DNA of 64,000 bases from Virgibacillus halotolerans (GCF_016908515.1 NZ_JAFBEA010000001.1:248001-312000), one strand, 5' to 3'; positions 8,486 to 20,049 are shown, numbered from the stretch's first letter. The notes: generated from the letters alone by a model not told the origin. Program-made: numbers and translations.

Positions 8486-9505
8486 ATGTCGTATATGGAA
8501 GTTATGCAGCAAGTTAAAAAGAAACAGATAGCGCCAGTATACTTAATTTATGGAACGGAATCTTATTTTATACAACAATTGCGGGAGCAAATTTCAAAGC
8601 AAATATTATCAGGCGACAAAGAGAATTTATCGACATATGATTTAGAGGAAACACCAATCCAGGAAGTTGTCACAGATGTGGAGACCTATCCTTTCTTTGG
8701 TGAGCGAAAGTTAATTATTGCCACCAATCCGAGCTTTTTAAAAGCGAGACCGGACAGTCTTCCATTTGAGCATGATATAGCAGTACTGGAACAATATGTC
8801 AGTATGCCGGTTGACTATTCCACGCTTGTTATCATTGCGTCCTATGATAAAATTGATGAACGAAAAAAGATAAGCAAAGTGCTTAAAAAACATGCGAAGG
8901 TTGCCATTTGTAACCCAGTAAAAGATTATGAATTAACAAAGTGGATTAAAAGCCTTGCAGATGAGTTGAAAATTACGATTGCGGATAGCGCGTTTGAAAT
9001 TTTTGAAACAGAGCTAGCCACCAACCTACAGCTAATGGAGAGCGAATTGACAAAGCTTGCGTTATATGTTGGTGAAGGTGGGACGGTGACAAAGGAGATT
9101 GCGGAGGATTTAGTTGCACATACATCCAACAGTTCATCATTGAGACTTGTCGACGCTGTAATTGATCGTAATTTACATAAAGCGATTGCTATCTTTAAAG
9201 ATCTGGAAAAAATGAAGGAAGAGCCGATTGCTTTAATCGGATTGTTAGCTTATCAATTTCGGATGATTTTACGGGTGAAGCTTTTAAAATTAAAAGGCTA
9301 TAGTCAGTCGCAGATGCAGAAACAGCTGGCAGCACATCCTTACGTCATTAAGATTGCATTAACGAGGGAGAAGCAATTTTCAGTAAAAAAACTGGAGACC
9401 ATTATGAGTAGGTTAACCGATGCAGATGCCACGATGAAACAAGGTGGCATGGAGAAAGGACTGGCCTTTGAACTGTTATTGTATGATTTGGTTGAGTTGA
9501 AATAA
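8486..9505 (+). CDS. holA: DNA polymerase III delta subunit
   Basis: The clamp-loader subunit that opens the beta sliding clamp during replication. The protein has about 339 residues, the usual family length, and matches HolA/YqeN along its length (PVYLIYGTESYFIQQL near the N-terminus, then an AAA+-like fold without a Walker A motif). A GTG at 8477 would add three residues, but GGTGG at 8476–8480 fits the ATG at 8486 better. It ends at a terminator shared with convergent rpsT. Confidence 0.93.
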   Translation: MSYMEVMQQVKKKQIAPVYLIYGTESYFIQQLREQISKQILSGDKENLSTYDLEETPIQEVVTDVETYPFFGERKLIIATNPSFLKARPDSLPFEHDIAVLEQYVSMPVDYSTLVIIASYDKIDERKKISKVLKKHAKVAICNPVKDYELTKWIKSLADELKITIADSAFEIFETELATNLQLMESELTKLALYVGEGGTVTKEIAEDLVAHTSNSSSLRLVDAVIDRNLHKAIAIFKDLEKMKEEPIALIGLLAYQFRMILRVKLLKLKGYSQSQMQKQLAAHPYVIKIALTREKQFSVKKLETIMSRLTDADATMKQGGMEKGLAFELLLYDLVELK

Positions 9506-9539
9506 AAAAAGCGATCCGAATTTACCGGATCGTTTTTTT
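9504..9539. terminator. Bidirectional terminator between holA and rpsT
   Basis: A perfect 7-bp stem (9512–9518 / 9526–9532) is flanked by seven A on the left and seven T on the right, so it can end transcription from both convergent genes. Confidence 0.9.
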
Positions 9540-9540
9540 A

Positions 9541-9807
9541 TTACGCACTATGTTCTTTAATTAATTTTGCTAAACGAGCTTTTTGACGGTTACCGTTGTT
9601 TTGATGGACAAGTCCTTTTTGAACAGCTTTGTCAATTTTCTTCGTTGCTTTATTGAAGGCTGCTTTCGCGCTTTCAACATCATTAGCTGCAATAAATTTT
9701 TCAACATGTTTAATTTCAGTACGCATTTCAGCTTTATATGGTTGATTATGTTGACGTTTCTTTTCATTTGTATCAACACGTTTGATGGCAGATTTAATAT
9801 TAGCCAT
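9541..9807 (-). CDS. rpsT: 30S ribosomal protein S20
   Basis: An 88-residue basic protein with the S20 signature MANIKSAIKR at the N-terminus and a helical, lysine-rich body. It binds 16S rRNA early in 30S assembly. The ribosome-binding site GAGGAGGTG lies 5 bp before the ATG on the minus strand. A TATAAT hexamer on the minus strand at 9837–9842 is a plausible -10 element, though no clear -35 is seen. Confidence 0.97.
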   Translation of the reverse strand: MANIKSAIKRVDTNEKKRQHNQPYKAEMRTEIKHVEKFIAANDVESAKAAFNKATKKIDKAVQKGLVHQNNGNRQKARLAKLIKEHSA

Positions 9808-9978
9808 TATTTCACCTCCTCAACATATAACGTTTCATTATATTAGGGAACAAGCAACATTTTACCAAAGCGCAGCCATTATTTCAAGTAGCTACCATTA
9901 ATATACGGATGAAATTGTATGTTTTTATGCAAATTGTGAACGCTATGACTAAATGATAATCGAAAGGTTGTGCCTGAT

Positions 9979-11082
9979 ATGAAAGAAGATAACAGGGTGT
10001 TGCAGGTTAGAACGGATTTAGCGATTGAAGCAAAGGATATGTATGTGGAAACAGAAGAGAAAGCAGATCAAGCAGGAACGATCAAAGGTGTGACGACAAA
10101 GGATAAACAAGAAAACGGTATTCAGATATCCTATGTGGACATTGATGAAGAAGGTGCTGAATTACTCGATAAAAAAGCTGGATCCTATGTGACAATTTAT
10201 GCGGATGGTGTGAAAAAACAAGATACGGATCGACAGGAAGCGGCCGCGAAAATTTTGGCAAAAGAACTGGAACAATTGTTGATAAAAAATAATATACTTG
10301 CCAATAGTACGGGATTAATCGTTGGGCTTGGGAACTGGAATGTAACGCCAGATGCACTCGGACCGATGACGGCGGAAAAGATTCTGGTGACGAGTCATTT
10401 ATTTCGTCTGGAGCATGAAACCGTGGCAGATGGCTATCGACCGGTAGGTGCTGTTACACCTGGTGTCATGGGCGTAACCGGGATTGAAACAAGCGATATT
10501 ATATTTGGTATTGTGGAGCAATTCAATCCTGACTTCATTATTGCTGTCGATGCGCTTGCTTCGCGTTCGATTGAACGGGTAAATGAAACGATTCAATTAT
10601 CGGATTCCGGTATCCATCCAGGCTCCGGGGTTGGAAATAAGCGAAAAGAGTTAAGTAAAGAAACGCTGGGGATCCCGGTTATCGCGATTGGTGTACCGAC
10701 AGTTGTTGATGCTGTAACCATTGCGAGTGATACGATCGATTTCGTGTTAAAGCATTTTGGCAGGGAGTGGAAGGAAAAGGATAATCCATCCAAAGCACTT
10801 GCTCCAGCGAGTTTATCTTTCGGTAACAAAAAGTTTGATGAATCGGATATACCGGACGAAGCACAACGAAAAACATTTATGGGAATTGTTGGGAGTCTAT
10901 CAGAAGAAGAAAAAAGGAAGTTAATTACCGAAGTTTTAACCCCGATTGGCCACAATTTAATGGTGACGCCAAAGGAAGTCGATGGCTTTATGATAGATAT
11001 GGCGCATGTGATCGCCAGTGGTGTTAATGCAGCGCTTCACGATAAAGTGGACATAGATAATTTCGCGTCCTATACAAGATAA
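9979..11082 (+). CDS. gpr: Germination protease GPR (spore protease)
   Basis: A peptidase of family A25 that degrades small acid-soluble DNA-binding proteins when spores germinate. The 367-residue length matches the family. The N-terminal region contains [12 protein letters not shown], which resembles the SASP cleavage site and is where the zymogen processes itself. The core [14 protein letters not shown] is intact. The GTG at 9970 is too close to the AAAGG at 9963–9967, so I prefer the ATG at 9979. With spoIIP next, it shows that the organism forms endospores. Confidence 0.95.
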   Translation: MKEDNRVLQVRTDLAIEAKDMYVETEEKADQAGTIKGVTTKDKQENGIQISYVDIDEEGAELLDKKAGSYVTIYADGVKKQDTDRQEAAAKILAKELEQLLIKNNILANSTGLIVGLGNWNVTPDALGPMTAEKILVTSHLFRLEHETVADGYRPVGAVTPGVMGVTGIETSDIIFGIVEQFNPDFIIAVDALASRSIERVNETIQLSDSGIHPGSGVGNKRKELSKETLGIPVIAIGVPTVVDAVTIASDTIDFVLKHFGREWKEKDNPSKALAPASLSFGNKKFDESDIPDEAQRKTFMGIVGSLSEEEKRKLITEVLTPIGHNLMVTPKEVDGFMIDMAHVIASGVNAALHDKVDIDNFASYTR

Positions 11083-11131
11083 AGTGTTGTAAGGCTCTAT
11101 CGAATTTTTCCTGATTAAAAATGTGTTCTAG

Positions 11132-11191
11132 TTCCTGAAGTGATGTCATAGATTCTATTAAGTAGTGTTAATCATGACTTCAGGAAGGGTG
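11132..11191 (+). promoter_or_regulatory. Inverted repeat that overlaps the spoIIP ribosome-binding site
   Basis: TTCCTGAAGT (11132–11141) is the exact complement of 11177–11186. The right arm includes part of AGGAAGGGTG, the ribosome-binding site of spoIIP. If the RNA folds, it would partly hide that site; alternatively the repeat is a protein-binding site. Confidence 0.4.
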
Positions 11192-11196
11192 AAACC

Positions 11197-12393
11197 ATGC
11201 TTTTAGGAAAAAAGCATAACCGGAATAGACAAGTCAATCCTTTTTACAAGAGAAGCGGTATCTATCTTATTAGTATCGTCGTCTTATTTGTTTCCATTGG
11301 TCTATTGACGACAGTGAAACCGGCCTATCGCTTCTCATCACAAGCCATTACAAAGTGGACAAGTGATATAGAGAGCTCTACTTTTTTTTATTTAATAGGG
11401 ATGGAAAATAGAGCATTTAAACAGGCTTTCCCGCAAGATAAGCATTTACCGAAACTGACTACGACGATTTTTCAAATAGCGACAAGCCTGAAACCAAATG
11501 ATCCGCGGAGTCTTTTGGGCAATGAATTGCCGGGTTTCTCCAACTTTGACAGTCATATGCTGATTGCTGGGGAAGGTACGGATTATACAAATTTGCCTGT
11601 TGAATCTTCACCACCGCTCGAGGACGTGTTAAAGGATCGTGAAGCGGTTGTCGAAAAGGAAGATCCGGAAGACGAGGCTGAAGCGGAAAAAGAAAAGGAT
11701 AAAGCAAAGGAAGAAAAAAAAGATACGCCCACAACAGGGGATCGTGATGTCGTGTTTATTTACAATTCCCACAGCAGGGAATCCTTCCTGCCACATTTAC
11801 CTGGTGTGACAGATCCGGATGAAGCACATCACAAGGAAGTCAATATTACAAAGGTAAGTGATCGACTAGCTAAAACATTAAAAGCAAATGGTGTCGGAAC
11901 AAATGTGGATCACACGGATATCATGAATTTGCTTAATGAAAAAGGATGGGGTTACGGTCAGTCCTACAAAGCTTCCAGGGGTGTGGTGGAAGAAGCACTG
12001 GCAACCAATCAAGAAATTCAATATGCATTTGATCTGCATCGCGATTCCATTTCCCGAGATAAAACGACGAAGGAAATTGACGGGAAGGATTATGCGAGAA
12101 TTATGATTGTAGTAGGGGAAGAATATGACGACTATGAAAAAAACTTAGAACTGGCAGCAGATTTACATTATTTGCTGGAAGAGGAATACCCAGGACTTAG
12201 CAGAGGGGTTTATCCCAAAAAAGGTGCCGGAACCAACGGTGTTTTTAATCAGGATTTAACCGATAATGGTTTGTTGTTTGAAATTGGCGGCGTAGATAAT
12301 AATTTAGATGAATTATACCGTTCCGCGGATGCGCTTGGAGAAGTATTTAGTGAATTCTACTGGGATGCTGAAAAAGTGGATGCTGATGATTAG
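11197..12393 (+). CDS. spoIIP: Stage II sporulation protein P (peptidoglycan hydrolase)
   Basis: Works with SpoIID and SpoIIM in septal peptidoglycan degradation during engulfment; it has amidase and endopeptidase activity. The 398-residue protein has one transmembrane helix (about 23–43), an acidic and lysine-rich linker (about 145–180) and the catalytic domain with VFIYNSHSRESFLP and FDLHRDS metal-site motifs. The ATG follows AGGAAGGG. It forms an operon with yqxA, which starts 12 bp after its stop. Confidence 0.95.
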   Translation: MLLGKKHNRNRQVNPFYKRSGIYLISIVVLFVSIGLLTTVKPAYRFSSQAITKWTSDIESSTFFYLIGMENRAFKQAFPQDKHLPKLTTTIFQIATSLKPNDPRSLLGNELPGFSNFDSHMLIAGEGTDYTNLPVESSPPLEDVLKDREAVVEKEDPEDEAEAEKEKDKAKEEKKDTPTTGDRDVVFIYNSHSRESFLPHLPGVTDPDEAHHKEVNITKVSDRLAKTLKANGVGTNVDHTDIMNLLNEKGWGYGQSYKASRGVVEEALATNQEIQYAFDLHRDSISRDKTTKEIDGKDYARIMIVVGEEYDDYEKNLELAADLHYLLEEEYPGLSRGVYPKKGAGTNGVFNQDLTDNGLLFEIGGVDNNLDELYRSADALGEVFSEFYWDAEKVDADD

Positions 12394-12405
12394 GAGGTGT
12401 TTCCA

Positions 12406-12732
12406 TTGATACGTTCTTTTATTGTTGTTTTACTGCTTGCTGTATTTTTTCTGTCTGGAACGCTTTATGGGATGGATCGTGGCGAAGGTGCTGAAAAGAA
12501 TGAAGCATTATCATCGCTGAAAACCTCTGATGATCAACAGGATAACTTAGAAACCACGGCCGCAACTACAGAACTGGAAGAAATGGAGAAGATCGAAAAA
12601 CTTCGGGCGGAGGAAATGAATGAACCGGAACATTTTACTGTAAAAACAGCCTCTTTCCTCGAGACTGCGGTAAAAGGATTTTATGAAGTTGTCGTAGAAA
12701 TCCTTTATCAGATTTCATCCTTGTTTTTTTAA
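12406..12732 (+). CDS. yqxA: YqxA family membrane protein
   Basis: A 108-residue protein using a TTG start at 12406, chosen because AGGAGG (12392–12397) is 8 bp upstream; the in-frame GTG at 12397 overlaps that site. An N-terminal hydrophobic helix (IRSFIVVLLLAVFFLSGTLYG) is followed by an acidic, probably coiled stretch and a hydrophobic C-terminus. Place and layout match yqxA, which follows spoIIP in Bacillus; its function is not known. Confidence 0.78.
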   Translation: MIRSFIVVLLLAVFFLSGTLYGMDRGEGAEKNEALSSLKTSDDQQDNLETTAATTELEEMEKIEKLRAEEMNEPEHFTVKTASFLETAVKGFYEVVVEILYQISSLFF

Positions 12733-12755
12733 GCAACTAAGGCATATGCCTAAAG

Positions 12756-12776
12756 ACTTGGCGAATGCCGAGTTTT
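12756..12776 (+). terminator. Terminator after yqxA
   Basis: A 7-bp ACTTGGC/GCCGAGT stem (one G·T pair) with a GAAT tetraloop is followed by TTTT. Confidence 0.7.
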
Positions 12777-12896
12777 CCAATTTGCAGGGTCCCACAGGTA
12801 TGGTGAGGATCCTATTTTTTATTATTCATGTCGATGTTGGAATTGCGAAACTCATGGCTTTACGCATTCACTATAGCAATAACCTGTACTTAAGTT

Positions 12897-12922
12897 CAGC
12901 CGCCCCTGGAAAGCGAAGTGTA
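12897..12922. repeat. Fragment of the GC-rich interspersed repeat
   Basis: The 26 bases match 42349–42374 at 23 positions (CAGCCGCCC…GGAAAGCG…AGTGTA). Neighbouring bases do not continue the match well, so this is a decayed partial copy. Confidence 0.5.
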
Positions 12923-13042
12923 GACGGCATGGCGGGGCAATCGGATTCAATTATTAAGACAAATGCCCCTTTACTAAGATAATGATTTATTTTTTCAATA
13001 AATGAAAAGGACACATCGCAAAAAGCCCTTACGCCTTTGTCC

Positions 13043-13071
13043 TTGAATATAAGCAGTTCAGTTGCTATAAT
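13043..13071 (+). promoter_or_regulatory. Sigma-A promoter of lepA
   Basis: TTGAAT (13043–13048), a 17-bp spacer and a perfect TATAAT (13066–13071) preceded by TGC, an extended -10. It lies about 75 bp before the lepA start. Confidence 0.75.
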
Positions 13072-13146
13072 CAACCTAGTTATTGCCACCTGAAATTTTA
13101 ATCTTTTATCAATAAGGTAAAGGACATGTAGGAGTGAACATCACTG

Positions 13147-14955
13147 ATGGTGAAAAAACAGAGAAATGTACGTAATTTTTCGATTATCGCTCATATTGAC
13201 CATGGAAAGTCTACGTTAGCTGATCGAATTTTAGAAAACACAAAAGCGTTATCCCAACGCGAAATGAAAGAGCAATTACTTGATTCCATGGATCTGGAAA
13301 GAGAACGTGGCATTACTATTAAATTAAATGCTGTCCAACTCCATTACCAAAGTAAAAGTGGAGAAGAATTCATATTTCATTTGATCGATACCCCTGGACA
13401 CGTTGATTTTACATATGAAGTTTCCAGAAGTCTTGCTGCTTGTGAAGGCGCCATTTTAGTCGTTGACGCGGCACAAGGCATTGAAGCACAAACATTAGCA
13501 AACGTCTATCTTGCAATGGATAATGAATTGGAGATTATTCCGGTAATTAATAAAATAGATCTACCCAATGCTGATTCGGAACGTGTGATTAAAGAACTGG
13601 AAGACGTGATCGGTATAGATCGTGATGAAGTTATTCTTGCTTCAGCGAAGTCAAATATTGGTATTGATGAGATTATGGAACGCATTGTCGAGGCAATTCC
13701 ACCGCCAGCTGGAGAGGCAGATGCTCCATTGAAAGCACTCATTTTTGATTCGTTATATGACTCTTATCGCGGCGTGATCGCTTATGTTTGTATTAAAGAA
13801 GGGTCATTGAAGGTTGGCGATAAGATTAAAATGATGGCAAATGGGAAAGAATTCGAAGTAAATGATGTCGGTGTATTTACACCAAGTGCAACGAGCATGG
13901 ATGAATTAGTTGTTGGTGATGTTGGCTATATTACCGCTTCGATTAAAAAAGTCGGTGATACACAGGTAGGGGACACCATTACACATGTTGAGAATCCTGC
14001 AACCGAAGCACTAGCAGGCTATCGCCCATCCAATCCGATGGTCTTTTGCGGATTATTCCCGATTGATTCAAATGACTATAATGATTTAAGAGAAGCGCTC
14101 GAACGGCTGGAGCTAAATGATTCAGCACTACAATACGAGGCGGAAACGTCACAGGCATTAGGATTCGGTTTCCGATGTGGATTCTTAGGTTTACTGCATA
14201 TGGAAATTATCCAGGAACGGATTGAACGGGAATTTAACATTGATCTTATTACAACGGCACCAAGTGTTATTTATGAAGTAGAAAAAACGGATGGAGAAAT
14301 AGTTCAAGTAGATAATCCATCTTTTATGCCTGGACAACAAGTCGTCAATGAAGTAAGAGAACCATATGTAAAAGCTACTATTATGGTTCCCAACGACTAC
14401 GTTGGGGCTGTGATGGAATTATCACAGAAGAAACGCGGACAGTTCGTGGATATGGAATACTTGGATGATATCCGTGTAAATGTGGTCTATCATATACCAT
14501 TATCTGAAATTGTTTATGACTTCTTCGATCAATTAAAATCGTCGACAAAAGGGTATGCTTCATTTGATTATGAATTAATCGGTTATCGACCGTCAAACCT
14601 TGTAAAGATGGATATATTGCTTAACTCGGAGAAAATTGATGCACTCTCATTTATTGTCCATCGGGATTTTGCACATCATCGGGGAAAACAAATTGTTGAC
14701 AAGCTGAAAGACATTATTCCCAGACAACACTTTGAGGTTCCGATTCAAGCCGCGATTGGAAATAAAATTGCCGCCAGATCTACTATCAAAGCATTACGTA
14801 AAAATGTGCTGTCAAAATGTTATGGTGGAGACATCTCACGGAAACGTAAGCTTTTGGAAAAACAAAAAGAAGGTAAAAAACGTATGAAAATGGTAGGATC
14901 AGTAGAAGTTCCACAAGAAGCATTTATGGCTGTATTAAAAATGGATGATGATTAA
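13147..14955 (+). CDS. lepA: Elongation factor 4 (ribosomal back-translocase LepA)
   Basis: A 602-residue translational GTPase that acts on stalled or mistranslocated ribosomes. G1 AHIDHGKST (about residues 16–24), G3 DTPGH and G4 NKIDLP are intact, followed by EF-G-like domains and the LepA-specific C-terminal domain ending in the basic [18 protein letters not shown] region. The gene has its own strong promoter and a terminator, so it can be expressed separately from hemW. Confidence 0.97.
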   Translation: MVKKQRNVRNFSIIAHIDHGKSTLADRILENTKALSQREMKEQLLDSMDLERERGITIKLNAVQLHYQSKSGEEFIFHLIDTPGHVDFTYEVSRSLAACEGAILVVDAAQGIEAQTLANVYLAMDNELEIIPVINKIDLPNADSERVIKELEDVIGIDRDEVILASAKSNIGIDEIMERIVEAIPPPAGEADAPLKALIFDSLYDSYRGVIAYVCIKEGSLKVGDKIKMMANGKEFEVNDVGVFTPSATSMDELVVGDVGYITASIKKVGDTQVGDTITHVENPATEALAGYRPSNPMVFCGLFPIDSNDYNDLREALERLELNDSALQYEAETSQALGFGFRCGFLGLLHMEIIQERIEREFNIDLITTAPSVIYEVEKTDGEIVQVDNPSFMPGQQVVNEVREPYVKATIMVPNDYVGAVMELSQKKRGQFVDMEYLDDIRVNVVYHIPLSEIVYDFFDQLKSSTKGYASFDYELIGYRPSNLVKMDILLNSEKIDALSFIVHRDFAHHRGKQIVDKLKDIIPRQHFEVPIQAAIGNKIAARSTIKALRKNVLSKCYGGDISRKRKLLEKQKEGKKRMKMVGSVEVPQEAFMAVLKMDDD

Positions 14956-14968
14956 TCGGGAGCGGAAG

Positions 14969-15003
14969 AACTTTGCAGCGCTTTTATAGCTGTAAAGTTT
15001 TTC
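14969..15003 (+). terminator. Terminator after lepA
   Basis: An 11-bp stem (14969–14979 / 14989–14999, one G·T pair) with a 9-nt loop, followed by T-rich sequence. Confidence 0.8.
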
Positions 15004-15060
15004 CCTTTTCTTTTGGTTGTCGCTCGAACCGCACTTCCCGCACGAAAAAGGAGGATTTTT

Positions 15061-16218
15061 ATGATAAACGCTGCATATATTCATATTCCATTTTGTCAGC
15101 AAATTTGTCATTACTGTGATTTTACGAAGTTCTTTTACAATGAACAATTAGCAACTGACTATATAGAGGCACTTACGAACGAAATAAATGTGAACGTGTC
15201 TGGAGAACATAATAAAGTAAAAACGATTTATATTGGCGGCGGTACACCAACTGCTTTAAATATAGAACAATTACGTTCATTGTTGACCGTTATTAATCGG
15301 AAATTTGATGTGGCTAATTGTGAGGAGTTTACGATAGAAGCAAACCCAGGTGATTTTGATAAAGAAAAAGCCAAACTACTTAAGGACTTTGGTGTGAATC
15401 GCATATCGTTGGGTGTACAGGTGTTGGATGATCAAATGCTTGAAGCGCTGGGCAGATTGCATAAAGTAAGTGATGTATACCAAACGATTGACCAATTACA
15501 TCAGCAAAACCTCTCCAATATTAGTCTGGATTTAATCTATGCACTGCCAAACCAAACGGTAGAACAATTTAAAACATCATTGGATGAGGCTGTATCATTT
15601 CAATTACCGCATTATTCAACGTATGCATTGCAAATTGAACCGAAAACCGTTTTCTATCAACGTCATAAAAAAGGGAAACTGCCACGTCCGCCGGAAGAAG
15701 ACGAAGTGGAAATGTACCATATTTTAAAAGATACGATGACGAAAAACGGTATACTTCAATACGAAATTAGTAACTTCGCAAAACCTGGATCTGAAAGTAA
15801 ACATAATCTCACCTATTGGAACAATGAATATTATTATGGACTTGGCGCAGGTGCGTCAGGCTATTTACCAGGGAAACGTTTTATTAACCTTCGTCCATTA
15901 CCGGCCTATACGAAGCAGGCAATGGCGGATGGTAAGCCAGTACTGCATGTCGATAAAATTGGTTTGAAAGAACAGCTTGAAGAAGAAATGTTTCTCGGCT
16001 TGCGGAAAATGGAAGGTGTTAATAAAATCCACTTTGAGAAAAAATATGGATTTTCACTGAATGCATTATATAAGCGGTCAATTGCAGGATTGGTGCAGGA
16101 AGGTTTGCTTGCGGAAAATGGGCAAATCATTCAATTGACTGATCAGGGCAAGCTATTGGCGAATGATGTATTTGAGAAGTTCTTATTAGAAGATTCCGAC
16201 TTAGTACAAGTTGATTGA
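15061..16218 (+). CDS. hemW: Radical SAM heme chaperone HemW
   Basis: A 385-residue radical SAM protein with the cluster-binding CxxxCxxC at C12, C16 and C19, GGGTPTAL near residues 61–68 and the HNLTYW heme-binding motif. These features fit HemW, a heme-trafficking protein, rather than the catalytic oxygen-independent coproporphyrinogen oxidase HemN with which it is often confused. The ATG at 15061 has AAAGGAGG upstream; the frame is open to 15013 but without support. The usual lepA–hemW–hrcA order is kept. Confidence 0.93.
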   Translation: MINAAYIHIPFCQQICHYCDFTKFFYNEQLATDYIEALTNEINVNVSGEHNKVKTIYIGGGTPTALNIEQLRSLLTVINRKFDVANCEEFTIEANPGDFDKEKAKLLKDFGVNRISLGVQVLDDQMLEALGRLHKVSDVYQTIDQLHQQNLSNISLDLIYALPNQTVEQFKTSLDEAVSFQLPHYSTYALQIEPKTVFYQRHKKGKLPRPPEEDEVEMYHILKDTMTKNGILQYEISNFAKPGSESKHNLTYWNNEYYYGLGAGASGYLPGKRFINLRPLPAYTKQAMADGKPVLHVDKIGLKEQLEEEMFLGLRKMEGVNKIHFEKKYGFSLNALYKRSIAGLVQEGLLAENGQIIQLTDQGKLLANDVFEKFLLEDSDLVQVD

Positions 16219-16241
16219 CAAAAAAATAAGGATTTGATAAT
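16215..16241 (+). promoter_or_regulatory. Probable sigma-A promoter of the hrcA operon
   Basis: A perfect TTGACA (16215–16220) directly after hemW. GATAAT (16236–16241) is the best -10 but leaves a short 15-bp spacer; other AT-rich hexamers just downstream are possible. The CIRCE operator follows. Confidence 0.55.
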
Positions 16242-16253
16242 TTATTAATAGTA

Positions 16254-16280
16254 TTAGCACTCGGAAGGTAAGAGTGCTAA
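16254..16280 (+). promoter_or_regulatory. CIRCE operator (HrcA binding site)
   Basis: A perfect TTAGCACTC–N9–GAGTGCTAA inverted repeat. The HrcA dimer binds it and represses the heat-shock operon until protein damage titrates GroE away. It sits between the promoter and the hrcA start. Confidence 0.97.
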
Positions 16281-16294
16281 CAGAGGTGATCATC

Positions 16295-17326
16295 ATGTTA
16301 ACCCAAAGACAGTTACTGATCTTACAAGTCATTATTGATGATTTCATTGAGTCGGCGCATCCCGTTGGCTCACGAGTAATTTCCAAAAATGGTAAAATAC
16401 CATTTAGTGCAGCAACAATTAGAAATGAAATGGCAGATCTGGAGGAAATGGGTTTTTTAGAAAAAACGCATTCTTCCTCAGGGCGAATACCATCAGAAAA
16501 AGGGTATCGTTATTATGTGGATCATTTAATGGCTCCTATTCCGGAGGATGCTGGTGTCAATGTCATTAAACATGTTATTCAAGATGGTTTCTTTGAATTT
16601 GAGCAGCTTGTACAGATGTCTGCTGAAGTACTATCTAAATTGACAAATTATACATCAATCATTTTAGGTCCGGAATTAGTTGAAACAAAGCTTAAGCAAA
16701 TCCAGATTATCGCGCTATCAGACCATACTGCTGTTGCAATTCTGGTAACGAATACCGGGCATGTGGAGCATCGCTCATTTTCGATCCCAATCGAGATGAA
16801 TCCGGCTGATCTGGAGAAAATGGTCAACATTTTAAATGAAAAACTGCAAGGTGTCTCGATCATCCGTTTGTCCGAAGTATTTCAGACAGAAATCACATCA
16901 TTAATGCAGAAATATATACGTGATTTCGACAAATCCTATGATTATTTAAAGGAGATATTCTTTAATGAACATCCCGTGAAATTATATATAGGTGGAAAAT
17001 CAAACATTTTAATGCAGCCTGAATTTAATGATGTAGACAAAATTCGTTCCTTCTTTTCTATGATAGAAAATGAGGATAAAATGGCGAGCCTGATCAAACG
17101 CACGAAAGATGGCATAAAGGTTACCATTGGAAATGAAAATAAGGCAGAAGCGATTAAGGATTTAAGCTTAATCACTGCTTCTTATCAGCTGGGTGAAAAT
17201 CAAATGGGTACTATTGCATTGCTTGGTCCTACTAGGATGGAGTACAGAAAAGTAATTACTTTACTTCACGTACTTTCTAACGAAATGACCGATGCATTAG
17301 ATATGTGGTACAAAAATAATGAATAA
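16295..17326 (+). CDS. hrcA: Heat-inducible transcription repressor HrcA
   Basis: A 343-residue repressor with an N-terminal winged helix (about residues 1–75, with VGSRVISKNG and SAATIRNEMADLEEMG) followed by the GAF-like HrcA domain. The ATG at 16295 has AGAGGTGAT upstream; an in-frame start at 16274 would lie inside the CIRCE operator. It heads the cluster it controls. Confidence 0.96.
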   Translation: MLTQRQLLILQVIIDDFIESAHPVGSRVISKNGKIPFSAATIRNEMADLEEMGFLEKTHSSSGRIPSEKGYRYYVDHLMAPIPEDAGVNVIKHVIQDGFFEFEQLVQMSAEVLSKLTNYTSIILGPELVETKLKQIQIIALSDHTAVAILVTNTGHVEHRSFSIPIEMNPADLEKMVNILNEKLQGVSIIRLSEVFQTEITSLMQKYIRDFDKSYDYLKEIFFNEHPVKLYIGGKSNILMQPEFNDVDKIRSFFSMIENEDKMASLIKRTKDGIKVTIGNENKAEAIKDLSLITASYQLGENQMGTIALLGPTRMEYRKVITLLHVLSNEMTDALDMWYKNNE

Positions 17327-17384
17327 TCCCAGGCTGCACATTGCTCTATAAATGTGCTTGGTAGTTTATTTCAACTGCTATTCG

Positions 17385-17393
17385 TGGTATAGT
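17385..17393 (+). promoter_or_regulatory. Possible extended -10 promoter before grpE
   Basis: TGG followed by TATAGT, with only a poor -35 (TTTATT, 17-bp spacer). It could give extra grpE–dnaK transcription independent of CIRCE. Confidence 0.3.
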
Positions 17394-17479
17394 CTTAAAT
17401 GGCTATTTAATCGCAATCTAAGCTATTTAACAGGTAACAACGCCTGCTTAATGCTTTAGTTTATATTGGAGGTGTAAGT

Positions 17480-18058
17480 ATGGAGGAACATGGTAAAGAT
17501 ACGGTGACTGAAGAGGAAACAAATACTGCTGAAGCGTCAGAGGGTATGGAAGTGATTGACGCTGCGGAAGATCAGAATGTTTCTGATGAGGAAAATGAAG
17601 TAGCATCATTGCAAAAGGAAATTGAATCCCTTCAACAGGAAAAAGATGAAATGTATCAAAAAACACTTCGCTTACAAGCAGAGTTTGATAACTTTAAAAA
17701 ACGTTCACAAAAAGAAAAGGAAGCTGACCGTAAGTATAAAGCGCAAGACATAGCCACAGAATTACTTCCGGCTATGGACAACTTTGAAAGAGCATTGCAA
17801 GTCGAGGTTACGGATGCAACTTCAAGCTTGATAGAAGGAATTACAATGGTGCACCGCCAGTTGGTCGATGCATTGAAATCCCAGGGTGTTGAAGCGATCG
17901 AATCAGTAGGAAAAACGTTTGATCCTAATATACATCATGCCGTCATGCAAATTGAGGACGACGAGATGGAATCCAATATCGTTGTTGAAGAAATGCAAAA
18001 AGGGTACATGCTAAAAGATCGTGTTATTAGACCAGCAATGGTTAAAGTAAATAAATAA
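17480..18058 (+). CDS. grpE: Nucleotide exchange factor GrpE
   Basis: A 192-residue DnaK cochaperone that releases ADP from DnaK. An acidic N-terminus (about 1–35) leads to the long dimerising coiled coil ([18 protein letters not shown] onward) and the beta domain near the C-terminus ([14 protein letters not shown]). GGAGGTG precedes the ATG. It is followed 36 bp later by dnaK. Confidence 0.96.
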   Translation: MEEHGKDTVTEEETNTAEASEGMEVIDAAEDQNVSDEENEVASLQKEIESLQQEKDEMYQKTLRLQAEFDNFKKRSQKEKEADRKYKAQDIATELLPAMDNFERALQVEVTDATSSLIEGITMVHRQLVDALKSQGVEAIESVGKTFDPNIHHAVMQIEDDEMESNIVVEEMQKGYMLKDRVIRPAMVKVNK

Positions 18059-18064
18059 ATTTGA

Positions 18065-19942
<1,878 letters not shown>

Positions 19943-19962
19943 AACACTATAGGTCCATGTTT

Positions 19963-20002
19963 AAAAGTCAAAGTCAGGATTCTCTTGACTTTGACTTTTT
20001 TA
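19963..20002 (+). terminator. Strong terminator between dnaK and dnaJ
   Basis: A perfect 14-bp stem (19963–19976 / 19986–19999) with a 9-nt loop, ending in a T-run. It would reduce transcription into dnaJ. Confidence 0.9.
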
Positions 20003-20012
20003 CTGAATTATT

Positions 20013-20049
20013 TTATCATTATTTGCCTTCATGGAATAAATAATGATAA
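20013..20049. repeat. Second perfect inverted repeat in the dnaK–dnaJ gap
   Basis: TTATCATTATTT (20013–20024) and its exact complement (20038–20049) with a 13-nt loop, AT-rich and without a T-run. It lies 44 bp before dnaJ. It may be an operator, an RNA-processing site or a stabilising 5' hairpin. Confidence 0.5.

Larger units (their letters stand above)
12733..13146. other. 414-bp gene-free region between yqxA and lepA
   Basis: It holds a terminator (12756–12776), a 26-bp fragment of a GC-rich repeat (12897–12922) and the lepA promoter (13043–13071). A 78-codon frame (12746–12982) crosses these elements, has no ribosome-binding site and is not taken as a gene. Confidence 0.6.

Noticed and set aside
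12746-12982. A 78-codon open frame before lepA
   Set aside because: It runs through a terminator hairpin and a non-coding repeat fragment and lacks a ribosome-binding site.
15061-16218. Annotation as oxygen-independent coproporphyrinogen oxidase HemN
   Set aside because: The short form with CxxxCxxC and the HNLTYW motif, placed between lepA and hrcA, fits the heme chaperone HemW.
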